Shown piece after piece: positions 23,408 through 30,751 of a DNA stretch of 43,345 nt; within the stretch, counting starts at the first letter, position 1, and the number at the start of each line of letters is the position of its first letter. A program made the position numbers and the translations under genes. The notes under the pieces are model-generated. The model saw only the letters and a program-made list of their open reading frames with translations. It was not told the origin of the DNA and made no database searches. The stretch is taken from assembly GCA_034667465.1 (NCBI GenBank), contig JAXDJV010000011.1, forward strand, positions 1 through 43,345, given 5' to 3'. Source of the stretch: JAOBAU01 sp034667465 (GTDB taxonomy: Bacteria; Acidobacteriota; Thermoanaerobaculia; Gp7-AA8).

Positions 23408-24031
23408 CTACTTTTCCAGTCCTTTAACGAGAAGGTCGACCATGAAGCGCATCCGCTTTTTCATGTCGCGCCACTCGATCCAGTCGTCGTTGCACTTCGC
23501 GATGTGCAGCGAGATCGCGCCGTGCACGCCGGCCCAGACGGTCTGCGCGATCAGGTCGGCGTCGGTCAGCTCTTTGCGGAACTTCTTCTGCGCCAGTCCG
23601 TCCGCGATGATCGATTTCAGGAACGCGTACGCATCGACTTCCGGGTTTCCGCGCTCGATCGCCGATTCGTCGGCCGGCATCGCCGGATGCGGCGTCATGA
23701 ACATCAGCCGGTAATGGTTCGGCTTCTCGATTCCGAACTCCATGTAGGCGATGCCGGCCTGGCGCAAACGCTCGAGCGGATCGGCGACTCGCGCGATGCG
23801 GTGGAACTGATGCGCGAGCGTGAGGAAGTCGGCGTCGCAAAGCTCGCGGACGAGCGACTCTTTGTCTTTGAAGTGGAAGTAGATCGCGGTGGGCGAGTAC
23901 TCGATGCGGTCGGCGATGCGGCGCATCGTGACGGCTTCGTAGCCTTCCGTGGCAAACAGCTCGCGGGCGGCGTCGAGGATCATCGTCCTCGTCTCTTCCC
24001 GTTCTCGCTCTCTCCGTTCTTTCGATCCCAA
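23408..24031 (-). CDS. TetR family transcriptional regulator
   Basis: A 207-residue regulator. The N-terminal helix-turn-helix (about 15-60) shows MILDAARELFATEGYEAVTM and IEYSPTAIYFHFKDKESL. The C-terminal ligand domain contains WAGVHGAISLH. The start is a TTG with AAGGAG 6 nt before it. It heads the exporter genes and probably represses its own operon through the palindrome at 24045-24061, which overlaps the promoter. Confidence 0.92.
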   Translation of the reverse strand: MGSKERREREREETRTMILDAARELFATEGYEAVTMRRIADRIEYSPTAIYFHFKDKESLVRELCDADFLTLAHQFHRIARVADPLERLRQAGIAYMEFGIEKPNHYRLMFMTPHPAMPADESAIERGNPEVDAYAFLKSIIADGLAQKKFRKELTDADLIAQTVWAGVHGAISLHIAKCNDDWIEWRDMKKRMRFMVDLLVKGLEK

Positions 24032-24044
24032 ACGATGCTCCTTT

Positions 24045-24061
24045 ACTTAACAACGTTAAGT
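24045..24061. promoter_or_regulatory. Probable TetR operator
   Basis: ACTTAAC-AAC-GTTAAGT is a perfect 7-bp inverted repeat with a 3-nt centre. It overlaps the -10 box and expected start site of the tetR-exporter promoter and lies 14 nt from the tetR start codon. Position and symmetry fit an autoregulatory operator. Confidence 0.7.
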
Positions 24062-24086
24062 TAGGTTGCGTCGTTCGGAATGTCAA
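24058..24086 (-). promoter_or_regulatory. Sigma-70-type promoter of the tetR-exporter operon
   Basis: On the minus strand a perfect TTGACA (24081-24086) is followed after 17 nt by TAACTT (24058-24063). It is one of the two best-matching promoters in the window. The -10 box is partly inside the predicted TetR operator. Confidence 0.7.
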
Positions 24087-24112
24087 GAGGCGGCTATTCT
24101 TCTTCGCATCCG

Positions 24113-24832
24113 ATGACGACTACGAATCCGTTCCGGCAGCCGCTTCGCCGCGGCGAGGTTGATTTCAGCACGAGCGTCTACATAGCTAACGCCAAAGGAA
24201 GGGACGTCTCAAACGGTTCGAAGATCGCGTTTGCACTCAACAGCGAGTATCTCTGGATCGGCTCTGACTTCAGCGTGCCGCTGGCGTGGATCGAAGGGGC
24301 GCAGCCGCTCGGCCCCGGCTTCGTCGTCATCTGGCAGAACCAGCTGAACGGCCGGCGCGAACAGATGACGCTCTGCGCACGCCGGCTATTCGGATACAAC
24401 CTGCAGACGCGGGACGAGCTCGTGATGCGCGTGAACAACGCGCGCAGAGTAGCGAAGAACCGTCCCGCGCCGTCAGTGGTTGCGAGCGCGGTGGCATCGA
24501 ACCGTTGCGAACGCTGCGGCGCGCCCAACGCGCAGACGCAGGACTACGTTTACGTCGTCACGTTCCTGCTGCTGTTCGTCACCAAACCCGATCGCCGCGT
24601 CGTCTGCGCGCATCACGCCCGCGTTCTCTCCGCGCTCAACGCCCTCTCGAACCTCGTCCTCGGCAGCCTCGGCATCGCCGTGATCTTCGCGCCGCTGGCA
24701 ACGATCGCAACGACACGCAGGCTCAGGTTCATGCGCGTGCTGTCACCGGGAGTCGCGTACGCAACGATGTTCGTGGCGGTCGTGCCTTATCTCCTGATCC
24801 TCGGGTACATCGCGCGGCGAATCGCGTCGTAG
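24113..24832 (+). CDS. Unrecognised protein with Zn-ribbon-like motif and two C-terminal membrane helices
   Basis: A 239-residue protein from the ATG at 24113; an alternative ATG at 24080 adds 11 residues. The first 125 residues are soluble and look beta-rich (KIAFALNSEYLWIGSDFSVP). A CERCGAP element and later CAHHARVL (about residues 145-180) may bind zinc. Two strongly hydrophobic segments follow (about 185-205 and 215-235). A TATTCT box lies 12 nt before 24113. I do not recognise the family. It is divergent from tetR. Confidence 0.6.
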   Translation: MTTTNPFRQPLRRGEVDFSTSVYIANAKGRDVSNGSKIAFALNSEYLWIGSDFSVPLAWIEGAQPLGPGFVVIWQNQLNGRREQMTLCARRLFGYNLQTRDELVMRVNNARRVAKNRPAPSVVASAVASNRCERCGAPNAQTQDYVYVVTFLLLFVTKPDRRVVCAHHARVLSALNALSNLVLGSLGIAVIFAPLATIATTRRLRFMRVLSPGVAYATMFVAVVPYLLILGYIARRIAS

Positions 24833-24872
24833 TCAGGGGTGTGGATCTGCTGCTCCCGCGGCTCTCCCAGGT

Positions 24873-25670
24873 ATGAAGAAGATTGGCGCTGTGCTGTTTC
24901 TGGCCGTCCCGTCCCTATTCGCCGCCGCCGCCGCGCCTCCTTTCAAGCCGCCGTGCAAGGTGCCGTTTGCCGCGATCAGCACGAAGGAACCGATCGACGC
25001 GAAGTGCGGCATGTCAGGAGCGACGAAGAACCCGCCGGCTCTGGCCGCGCAGGACACCGCCAAAAACAACTTTTGCGCGAAGGGCTCCCCGGCCGTGCTG
25101 ACCTTCGACGTCTACCCCGACTTGCAGGCCGCTGCCGAGAAGGTGCTTGGCGGAGCAAAGTACAAGCCGCCTGTAAGCCGCACGAAGCTTCGGAACTTGT
25201 ATACGTGGAAGGGAAAAAAGATCGGCGAGGGAACGCTCGTGAGCATCGTCGGCTACGCCGAGGCGGCGCATTATTCGGATGTCAGCAGCGGCGAGAGCGT
25301 CAACTGCGAGCTGACCAGCGATCCGGATAACGACGTGCACATCCCGATCGTCCCAAAAGCAGGCGAGGACGAATGCCAAAGCGTCACCGCCGAGATTTCG
25401 CCGCACTTCCGGCCGGCCGCGTGGACGCCTTCAGATGTAAACAAGCCGGGCGTGCCGATGAGATTTACCGGCCAGCTTATGTTCGACGCGGAGCACAAAC
25501 CGTGTCGCGGAACGAAAGCCGAAAATCCGAAACGGCAGTCAGTATGGGAAATTCATCCGGTCTACGCCATCGACGTCTGTACCGCAGAAAATCCGGAGCA
25601 ATGCGTTGCAGACAGCGAGAAAGTCTGGATGCCGCTCGATCAGTGGCTTTCCGCGAAAACCAAATCCTGA
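24873..25670 (+). CDS. Secreted protein of unknown function
   Basis: A 265-residue protein with a signal peptide (1-20). The mature part has several Cys (about eight) that could form disulfides. Recognisable blocks are GTLVSIVGYAEAAHYSD, DNDVHIPIVPKAGEDE and VWEIHPVYAIDVC, which suggest a single beta-rich domain. I cannot assign a family. Codon and base composition are less GC-rich than in most of the window. The 3' end overlaps the convergent methyltransferase gene by 31 bp. Confidence 0.6.
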   Translation: MKKIGAVLFLAVPSLFAAAAAPPFKPPCKVPFAAISTKEPIDAKCGMSGATKNPPALAAQDTAKNNFCAKGSPAVLTFDVYPDLQAAAEKVLGGAKYKPPVSRTKLRNLYTWKGKKIGEGTLVSIVGYAEAAHYSDVSSGESVNCELTSDPDNDVHIPIVPKAGEDECQSVTAEISPHFRPAAWTPSDVNKPGVPMRFTGQLMFDAEHKPCRGTKAENPKRQSVWEIHPVYAIDVCTAENPEQCVADSEKVWMPLDQWLSAKTKS

Positions 25671-26479
25671 TAGCTGAGGTAATCCGGCCGTCCACACCAC
25701 GAGCCGTAATCGACGCGGACGATGTTCAGCCCCAGCCGCTCATAGAGATTTCTCACGTAGCCTTCATCGAACGCGATCGCGTCTTCCGGACGATCGGGTG
25801 AGTTCGTCGCCCACTGTCCGTCTGCCGGCGAAAAATCGACCGCGCTTTTCTTCGCGGCGATCAACCGCCGCGATTCCTCATTGAGCAGAAAATATGAAAT
25901 GAGACACCGACCCTGCCCCAGGACGCGGCGGATTTCGGACAAATAGTGCTCCACCTCCGCCGGCATCATGTGTGTAAACACTGAGCCAAGCGTCACAAAG
26001 GTAAATGCGCGATCAGGAAACGGAAATCGATAATCCGATGGCTCACATGTTCCCAACGGATTGTAGAGCGCATTACGAACATCAATCTGCCGGAAGTGAA
26101 AATTCGGAAATCGCGGCGTAATCGTTTTCGCGCACCACTCGATACCTTTCGCGTTAACGTCAATACCTTCATAAGAGGCGCTGGCACTTAAGTACTGCGT
26201 CAGCGGTATTGTTTTTCTTCCAATACCGGATCCGACATCGAGCATCCGCTCATCGGTGCGCAATCCGCACAGCTCGCGATAAATACGCAGAAACTCCTCG
26301 CCGTTGGCCTTGAACTCCTCCAGGCTTCCCGGCCCGTCGAACATATCGTCGACCGCGGGAACGAGCGGCGCAAGGTCTCCAAACAGACGGACTTTCCTGC
26401 GCGACATCCGCCACCGCCCGACCGCGCGGCGAAGCCCGACCGGCGTATATCGCCGCAGGAGATCCAATGCTCTCGCCAT
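25640..26479 (-). CDS. SAM-dependent methyltransferase in a low-GC patch
   Basis: A 279-residue protein. After a basic N-terminal region it carries motif I MLDVGSGIGRKTIPL, YEGIDVNAKGIEWC, FVTLGSVFTHMMP and EIRRVLGQGRCLISYF. The start may be ATG 26479 or TTG 26497, the latter directly after the LOG-family stop; neither has a good ribosome binding site. Base composition of the gene (near 50% GC in places) is clearly below the 60-65% of its neighbours, which suggests recent acquisition. The VFTH motif and the YQDL ending resemble the methyltransferase at 14379-15167. Confidence 0.82.
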   Translation of the reverse strand: MARALDLLRRYTPVGLRRAVGRWRMSRRKVRLFGDLAPLVPAVDDMFDGPGSLEEFKANGEEFLRIYRELCGLRTDERMLDVGSGIGRKTIPLTQYLSASASYEGIDVNAKGIEWCAKTITPRFPNFHFRQIDVRNALYNPLGTCEPSDYRFPFPDRAFTFVTLGSVFTHMMPAEVEHYLSEIRRVLGQGRCLISYFLLNEESRRLIAAKKSAVDFSPADGQWATNSPDRPEDAIAFDEGYVRNLYERLGLNIVRVDYGSWCGRPDYLSYQDLVFAESH

Positions 26480-26497
26480 AATGCTAATGAGTCTCAA

Positions 26498-27289
26498 CTA
26501 ATCGCTGCGCGGCGCGACCAGATGCTCTTCCGTCATCCGCTCGCCTTCATCGGCATTCGTGACGAGCGCTCGGTCGTGGAACTCGACGACGATGTCGCGC
26601 ACTGCTTCCGGCTCATCGACCACGTGAATGCTGTCGATATCTTCGACGGCGATGTTGTTTGCGCCGAGGACGCGTTCGCGCAGCCAGGTGAGCATCCCGC
26701 CCCAGTAGTCGCGGCCGTAAAGGATCACCGGGAAATTCGTGATTTTCTTTGTCTGGATCAGCGTTAGTGCGCCCATTAACTCGTCGAGCGTTCCGAAGCC
26801 GCCCGGAAACGTAATGAACGCTTCCGAATATTTGATGAACATCGTCTTGCGGACGAAAAAGTATCGGAACGTCATCGCCTTGTCGACGAACGGATTCACC
26901 TGCTGTTCGAACGGCAGCTCGATATTGCAGCCGATCGAAAGCGCGCCCGCTTTGCGCGCGCCGCGATTCGCCGCTTCCATGATTCCGGGGCCGCCGCCGG
27001 TAATGATCGCGAAGCCGGCTTTGCCGAGGAGCTCGGCGGTGTCGACGGCCGCGCCGTAATAGCGATCGGCGAGCTGCGTTCGCGCGGAGCCGAAGATGGA
27101 AACGGCCGGATAGACATCGGCGAGATGATCGAAACCGGCGACGAACTCGCTGGTGATCCGCAGCACGCGCCACGAATCGCTCTGCAGCATTTCGTGACGG
27201 CTCGGCCGATCGAGGAGCTTCCGGTCCTCGAGCGAGGCGCGCGGTTTGGGTGGGATGTTGATCGTTCCCTGCGGCTGCTTCTCGTCCAT
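26498..27289 (-). CDS. LOG family (TIGR00730-type) nucleotide phosphoribohydrolase-like protein
   Basis: A 263-residue protein. ITGGGPGIMEAANRGA (96-111) and PGGFGTLDEL (162-171) are the two motifs of the LOG family (nucleoside 5'-monophosphate phosphoribohydrolases, including PpnN-like and cytokinin-activating enzymes). It probably releases the base from a nucleotide; the substrate is not predictable here. A TACACT box 6 nt before the ATG and the absence of a Shine-Dalgarno suggest a leaderless mRNA. Confidence 0.9.
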   Translation of the reverse strand: MDEKQPQGTINIPPKPRASLEDRKLLDRPSRHEMLQSDSWRVLRITSEFVAGFDHLADVYPAVSIFGSARTQLADRYYGAAVDTAELLGKAGFAIITGGGPGIMEAANRGARKAGALSIGCNIELPFEQQVNPFVDKAMTFRYFFVRKTMFIKYSEAFITFPGGFGTLDELMGALTLIQTKKITNFPVILYGRDYWGGMLTWLRERVLGANNIAVEDIDSIHVVDEPEAVRDIVVEFHDRALVTNADEGERMTEEHLVAPRSD

Positions 27290-27295
27290 CGCGCG

Positions 27296-27301
27296 AGTGT
27301 A
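27296..27301 (-). promoter_or_regulatory. Probable -10 box of the LOG-family gene
   Basis: TACACT on the minus strand lies 6 nt before the ATG. The region that would hold a -35 is occupied by the hairpin at 27302-27331. Confidence 0.45.
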
Positions 27302-27331
27302 GCGGAGCGCCGGTTCCGTCCGGCGCTCCGC
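27302..27331. repeat. Perfect 12-bp hairpin between the lipoprotein and LOG-family genes
   Basis: GCGGAGCGCCGG, a 6-nt loop, then CCGGCGCTCCGC. It begins 8 nt after the lipoprotein stop (minus sense) and directly precedes the LOG-family -10 box. It could end or stabilise the lipoprotein mRNA; no T-run follows. Confidence 0.8.
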
Positions 27332-27338
27332 GACAAGA

Positions 27339-27821
27339 TTACGACCGCATCTTGATCACAGCGGTCTCGACGAGTTTCTGGCCCGGCAGATCTTTCTGCC
27401 ACGCCGTCGCCTTCACGCTGCCGGTCTCACGATACGTACCGAACGCGGTGCGCACGCGGAAGCGCAGCTTCGAGCTTTCGCCCGTCTGCAGGTTGCCGAG
27501 CGTGAAGTGATAGACGTTCGAGCCCGGATCGTGCGAGATGTCGATGCCGCGATCGTTCGTCTGATCGAGCACGATCAGCTGCGACGGCAACTCGACGTCG
27601 ACGAGCACGTTCTGCACGTTGTTCACGCCGCGGTTGCTGAGGACGACGTCGAGGTTATCCTCGCCTCCGTCCGGGAGATCCTTCGGCGATTCGATGTTGA
27701 TCTTGAGCAACTGTCCGCGCGACGTCACGGCCATGCCGCTCGATTTGCAGCCGCCTGCCGCGAGGAGGACGACCGCCAGAATGCTGAGCGCGGCGACGGT
27801 GAGGATGTGATTCCGTTTCAT
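27339..27821 (-). CDS. Lipoprotein with an Ig-like/CARDB-type domain
   Basis: A 160-residue protein from the ATG at 27821, with GAAGGAG upstream; a longer frame to 27842 has no better start. The lipoprotein signal ends in AAGGC (C at about 25). The remainder is one beta-sandwich-like domain with LDVVLSNRGVNNVQNVLVDV and SSKLRFRVRTAFGTY, similar in pattern to CARDB/DUF11-like adhesion domains. Function unknown. It is divergent from the BadF-type kinase gene. Confidence 0.7.
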   Translation of the reverse strand: MKRNHILTVAALSILAVVLLAAGGCKSSGMAVTSRGQLLKINIESPKDLPDGGEDNLDVVLSNRGVNNVQNVLVDVELPSQLIVLDQTNDRGIDISHDPGSNVYHFTLGNLQTGESSKLRFRVRTAFGTYRETGSVKATAWQKDLPGQKLVETAVIKMRS

Positions 27822-27912
27822 TGCACTTCTCCTTCGTTTCAAAATCCTGTCGCCGCGCCGTCATGGCACCGCGAGCATGGCAGTTACGGTGCAAGGTGAA
27901 TACCGCTGTGAG

Positions 27913-27918
27913 TACGAT
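27913..27918 (+). promoter_or_regulatory. Probable -10 box of the BadF-type kinase gene
   Basis: TACGAT lies exactly 7 nt before ATG 27926 and overlaps the earlier ATG at 27917. This argues for 27926 as the true start. Confidence 0.4.
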
Positions 27919-27925
27919 GGACGGA

Positions 27926-28909
27926 ATGGATCAGACACAGCAGCAGCGACTTTTCCTCGGCGTCGATGGTGGCGCCTCCAAAACCGCGGCACTCGTCATC
28001 GACGAAAACGGCACGCCGCTCGGCCGCGGACTGGCCGGCGGCTCGAACCATCTGCGCATCGGAATCGAGCAGGCCACGCGCAACATCGAGCGCGCCGTCA
28101 ACATCGCGCTCGTGCAGGCCGGCATCGCCATCCGCCAGGTCGCGTACGCGTACTGCGGAATCGCCGGCTCCGATCATCCGGCACATCGTCAACAGGTTGT
28201 CGATTCGCTTTCGATCTTTTTTCCGCGCGGAAACTTCACCGTCGACAACGACGCCCGGATCGCGCTGACCGGCGCGATCGGCTTCGGTCCGGGCGTCGTC
28301 CTGATCGCCGGCACCGGGTCGGTGGCGTTCGGACGCAATCCCAACGGCGACGAAGCGCGCGCCGGCGGCTGGGGACCGACGATCGGCGATGAAGGGAGCG
28401 GATATCAGATCGCACGCGCCGGACTTTCGGCGATCGTTCGCGCGCACGACGGCCGCGGTCCGCAGACGAAGATGACGGAGCTCCTCTGCTACGAATACGA
28501 CATGTGCGATCCCGACGAGCTGCCGCGTTTCGTCTATGCGACGACGACGCACGCCGATGACATCGCGCGCTACGGCCGGCTCGTCATCGAAGCGGCGGAG
28601 GCCGGCGATCCGGTTGCGATGGCGATCCTCGACGACGCCGGCCGCGAGCTCGGCGATTGCGTTCTCGCCGTCGCGCGGCGCCTTCACCTGACGTCGACGG
28701 CGGTGCCGATCGCATACGTCGGCGGCGCGTTTCACGCCGGCGAACTGCTGCTCGCACCGATGCGCAGCGTCATCCTCGCCGAAGCGCCGCAGGCGAGCAT
28801 CGAGCCGCCGCAACACACGCCGGTCGAAGGAGCGGCGCTGATGGCGATCCGCGCGGCCGCGAATCCGCGGCCAACGCGTCCGCCCTCGAGCGGTCATCCC
28901 GAGCGTTAG
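27926..28909 (+). CDS. BadF/BadG/BcrA/BcrD-type ATPase (N-acetylglucosamine kinase-like)
   Basis: A 327-residue protein of the actin-like ATPase fold. The phosphate-1 loop is FLGVDGGASKTAALV, with IAGTGSVAFGR, GWGPTIGDEGSGYQIA and YVGGAFHAG. Members include eukaryotic-type GlcNAc kinase and activators of dehydratases; the absence of Fe-S cysteines favours a sugar kinase, possibly for amino-sugar recycling. I chose ATG 27926 because of the -10 box; ATG 27917 and an upstream frame are alternatives. The last five or so residues and the TAG stop are supplied by repeat A3. Confidence 0.85.
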   Translation: MDQTQQQRLFLGVDGGASKTAALVIDENGTPLGRGLAGGSNHLRIGIEQATRNIERAVNIALVQAGIAIRQVAYAYCGIAGSDHPAHRQQVVDSLSIFFPRGNFTVDNDARIALTGAIGFGPGVVLIAGTGSVAFGRNPNGDEARAGGWGPTIGDEGSGYQIARAGLSAIVRAHDGRGPQTKMTELLCYEYDMCDPDELPRFVYATTTHADDIARYGRLVIEAAEAGDPVAMAILDDAGRELGDCVLAVARRLHLTSTAVPIAYVGGAFHAGELLLAPMRSVILAEAPQASIEPPQHTPVEGAALMAIRAAANPRPTRPPSSGHPER

Positions 28910-28986
28910 CGAGGGATCCGGGTGGGCGGTGCGACCAACTGCCGCGCGCCCCACCCTCCCGGATCCCTCGCTCCGCTCGGGATGAC
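28893..28986. repeat. Palindromic dispersed repeat, copy A3
   Basis: It opens GTCATCCCGAGCGTTAGCGA and closes CGCTCCGCTCGGGATGAC, with nested GGATCC and CCACC/GGTGGG-type inverted segments. The stop codon of the kinase gene is inside the left arm and the ompW-like stop begins 1 nt after the right end, so this copy separates two converging genes. Confidence 0.9.
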
Positions 28987-28987
28987 G

Positions 28988-29638
28988 TCAGAACCGAATC
29001 GTCAATCCTGCCGACACCATCACCGGATTGATCTTCACATCCGTGCGCGTCGAGCCGCTCGCGAACGCTGCGGTCGCCGACGATTTCAACGGCACGTATT
29101 TGCCGTCGACCGTGATCGCGAAACGCGGCGTCAGACGAATGCCCAATCCCGCATTCAGTGCGAAGCCTGCGTCATCTTTGAAGTCGATCTTGCTGACGCC
29201 GAGGTTGCCGAGATCGCTGGCGTTGTCGAGATTGTCGAAGAGGATGTAGCAGACGCCGGCGCCGATGTACGGGTCGATGAATCCATTCGGCGCGAAGTGC
29301 CACTGCAGTACGCCGGTGATCGGGATCATCTCGAGGTCGGGATTGCCGGCGCTGACGACCCGTCCGCGACCGGTGAACGTCGCCTGCGTCTTCACGCTGG
29401 CGACGGTGAATTCGGCGGAGATCCTGTCGCCGAAGAAAATGTTCGCGCCGAGGCCGTAGCCCAGCTTGCCGTCGAAGCTGATGTCGAAGGCCTGATTCGG
29501 AGTGGACGAGTTGAACGTGCCGCTGCTGTTCGGATCGACATAGACGGCGAAGCCGGTCAGGTCAAACGTGCGATCGGCGGCGAACGCGGGAACTGCGAGG
29601 ATAAACGCGAGAACGAGAGCGAGACGCAACGGTTTCAT
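28988..29638 (-). CDS. OmpW-like outer membrane beta-barrel protein
   Basis: A 216-residue protein with signal peptide (1-20, AFA-A). Alternating hydrophobic strands, FIDPYIGAGVCYILFDN, GFALNAGLGIRLTPRFAITVDGKY and the C-terminal aromatic strand ending in IRF fit an eight-stranded OmpW/OmpA-like barrel. The terminal Phe is the usual outer membrane insertion signal. A GGAGG lies 11 nt upstream of the ATG. It confirms a diderm envelope. Confidence 0.85.
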   Translation of the reverse strand: MKPLRLALVLAFILAVPAFAADRTFDLTGFAVYVDPNSSGTFNSSTPNQAFDISFDGKLGYGLGANIFFGDRISAEFTVASVKTQATFTGRGRVVSAGNPDLEMIPITGVLQWHFAPNGFIDPYIGAGVCYILFDNLDNASDLGNLGVSKIDFKDDAGFALNAGLGIRLTPRFAITVDGKYVPLKSSATAAFASGSTRTDVKINPVMVSAGLTIRF

Positions 29639-29671
29639 GTAGTAAAAGCCTCCGACGGGCGGAGGTAGCAA

Positions 29672-30751
29672 ATAAGGTTCCTGCGAAATCATCTGCTGAC
29701 GATCGCGACCGCGTGCGCCGCGCTTGCGGTGCTTGCAAGCGGACGAGTCCGTGTGCAAGATGCGATGCGCGCGGTCGACGTCGATCTGCTGCTCATCCTC
29801 TTTGCGCTGCTCGTAACGGTGGAGATCCTGCGCGACTCCGGCTGGCTCGATCATGCGGTGGCGGCCACCGTATCGCGCTTCGATCACACGCGGCCGTTCG
29901 CGCTCGCGCTGATTGCTTTGAGCGGCGTGCTGGCGTCGCTGGTCACGAACGACGTCACGCTCTTCATCGTCATTCCGTTCACGATCGTCGCGAGCCGCTT
30001 CTCCGATTTCGACGTCGAAGATGCGGTAATCCTCGAAGTAATCGCGACCAACGTCGTCGGCTGCCTGACGCCGCTCGGCAATCCGCAGAACCTCTTCGTC
30101 TTTCATCGCTCCGGCTGGAGCGCTGCGCACTTCGTCGCGGTGATGCTGCCGTTCGTCGCGTGGAGCGCCGCGGGATTGCTCGCTGCGCTTTTTCTGCTCG
30201 GCCCATCGAAGCGGATGACGAAGTCGATCGTCGCGCTGCCGCCGCGACGGACCCTGCCCGCGCTCGCGGGCGTGATCTGTTTCGCGCTGGTGCTGCTCGA
30301 GATCGCGCGCGTCGTGAACGCGTGGCCGGCTGCGATCGCAGCGCTCATCGCGGGAGCGGTGATCCTTCGCGGGCGCATGATGAAGATCGACTTCTCGATC
30401 GTCCCGCTCTTCTTCTTCGCGTTCATCGTCGTCGAAGGACTGCGCACGCTGCACGTCGGCAGCGTCACGCATCTCTACGCGACGTCGATCGCGCTGTCGC
30501 AGGTGATCTCGAACGTCCCCGCGACGATTCTCCTCTCGCCATTCGCGAACGGTGACTGGAAGACGCTCCTGTACGGAGTGAACGCCGGCGGCTGCGGCAC
30601 GATCATCGCCAGCCTCGCCAACCTCCTCGGCTGGCGGATCTACGTCCGCGAATCAGGCCGCGACCCACGCTTTTTTCGCCGGCTCACAATCGTGAGCTTC
30701 GCGATGCTGGCGTGGGTCGCGGCCGGTGGTGCGCTGCTCCTACTTTCCTAG
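29672..30751 (+). CDS. ArsB/NhaD-like anion or Na+/H+ transporter
   Basis: About 359 residues with about ten hydrophobic helices. LASLVTNDVTLFIVIPF and LTPLGNPQNLFVF form the first signature hairpin, and LSQVISNVPATILLSPF with GTIIASLANL the inverted-repeat counterpart, as in the ion-transporter (IT) superfamily. No ATG opens the frame: the first standard start is GTG 29729, but that would cut the first helix (LLTIATACAALAVLA). GGAGG at 29661-29665 precedes an ATA at 29672 by 6 nt, so a non-standard start is likely. The substrate is unknown. The end overlaps the M28 gene by 12 bp. Confidence 0.82.
   Translation: MRFLRNHLLTIATACAALAVLASGRVRVQDAMRAVDVDLLLILFALLVTVEILRDSGWLDHAVAATVSRFDHTRPFALALIALSGVLASLVTNDVTLFIVIPFTIVASRFSDFDVEDAVILEVIATNVVGCLTPLGNPQNLFVFHRSGWSAAHFVAVMLPFVAWSAAGLLAALFLLGPSKRMTKSIVALPPRRTLPALAGVICFALVLLEIARVVNAWPAAIAALIAGAVILRGRMMKIDFSIVPLFFFAFIVVEGLRTLHVGSVTHLYATSIALSQVISNVPATILLSPFANGDWKTLLYGVNAGGCGTIIASLANLLGWRIYVRESGRDPRFFRRLTIVSFAMLAWVAAGGALLLLS

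Noticed and set aside
27302..27331. Intrinsic terminator
   Set aside because: Perfect GC hairpin, but no T-run on either strand, so I left it as a hairpin repeat.
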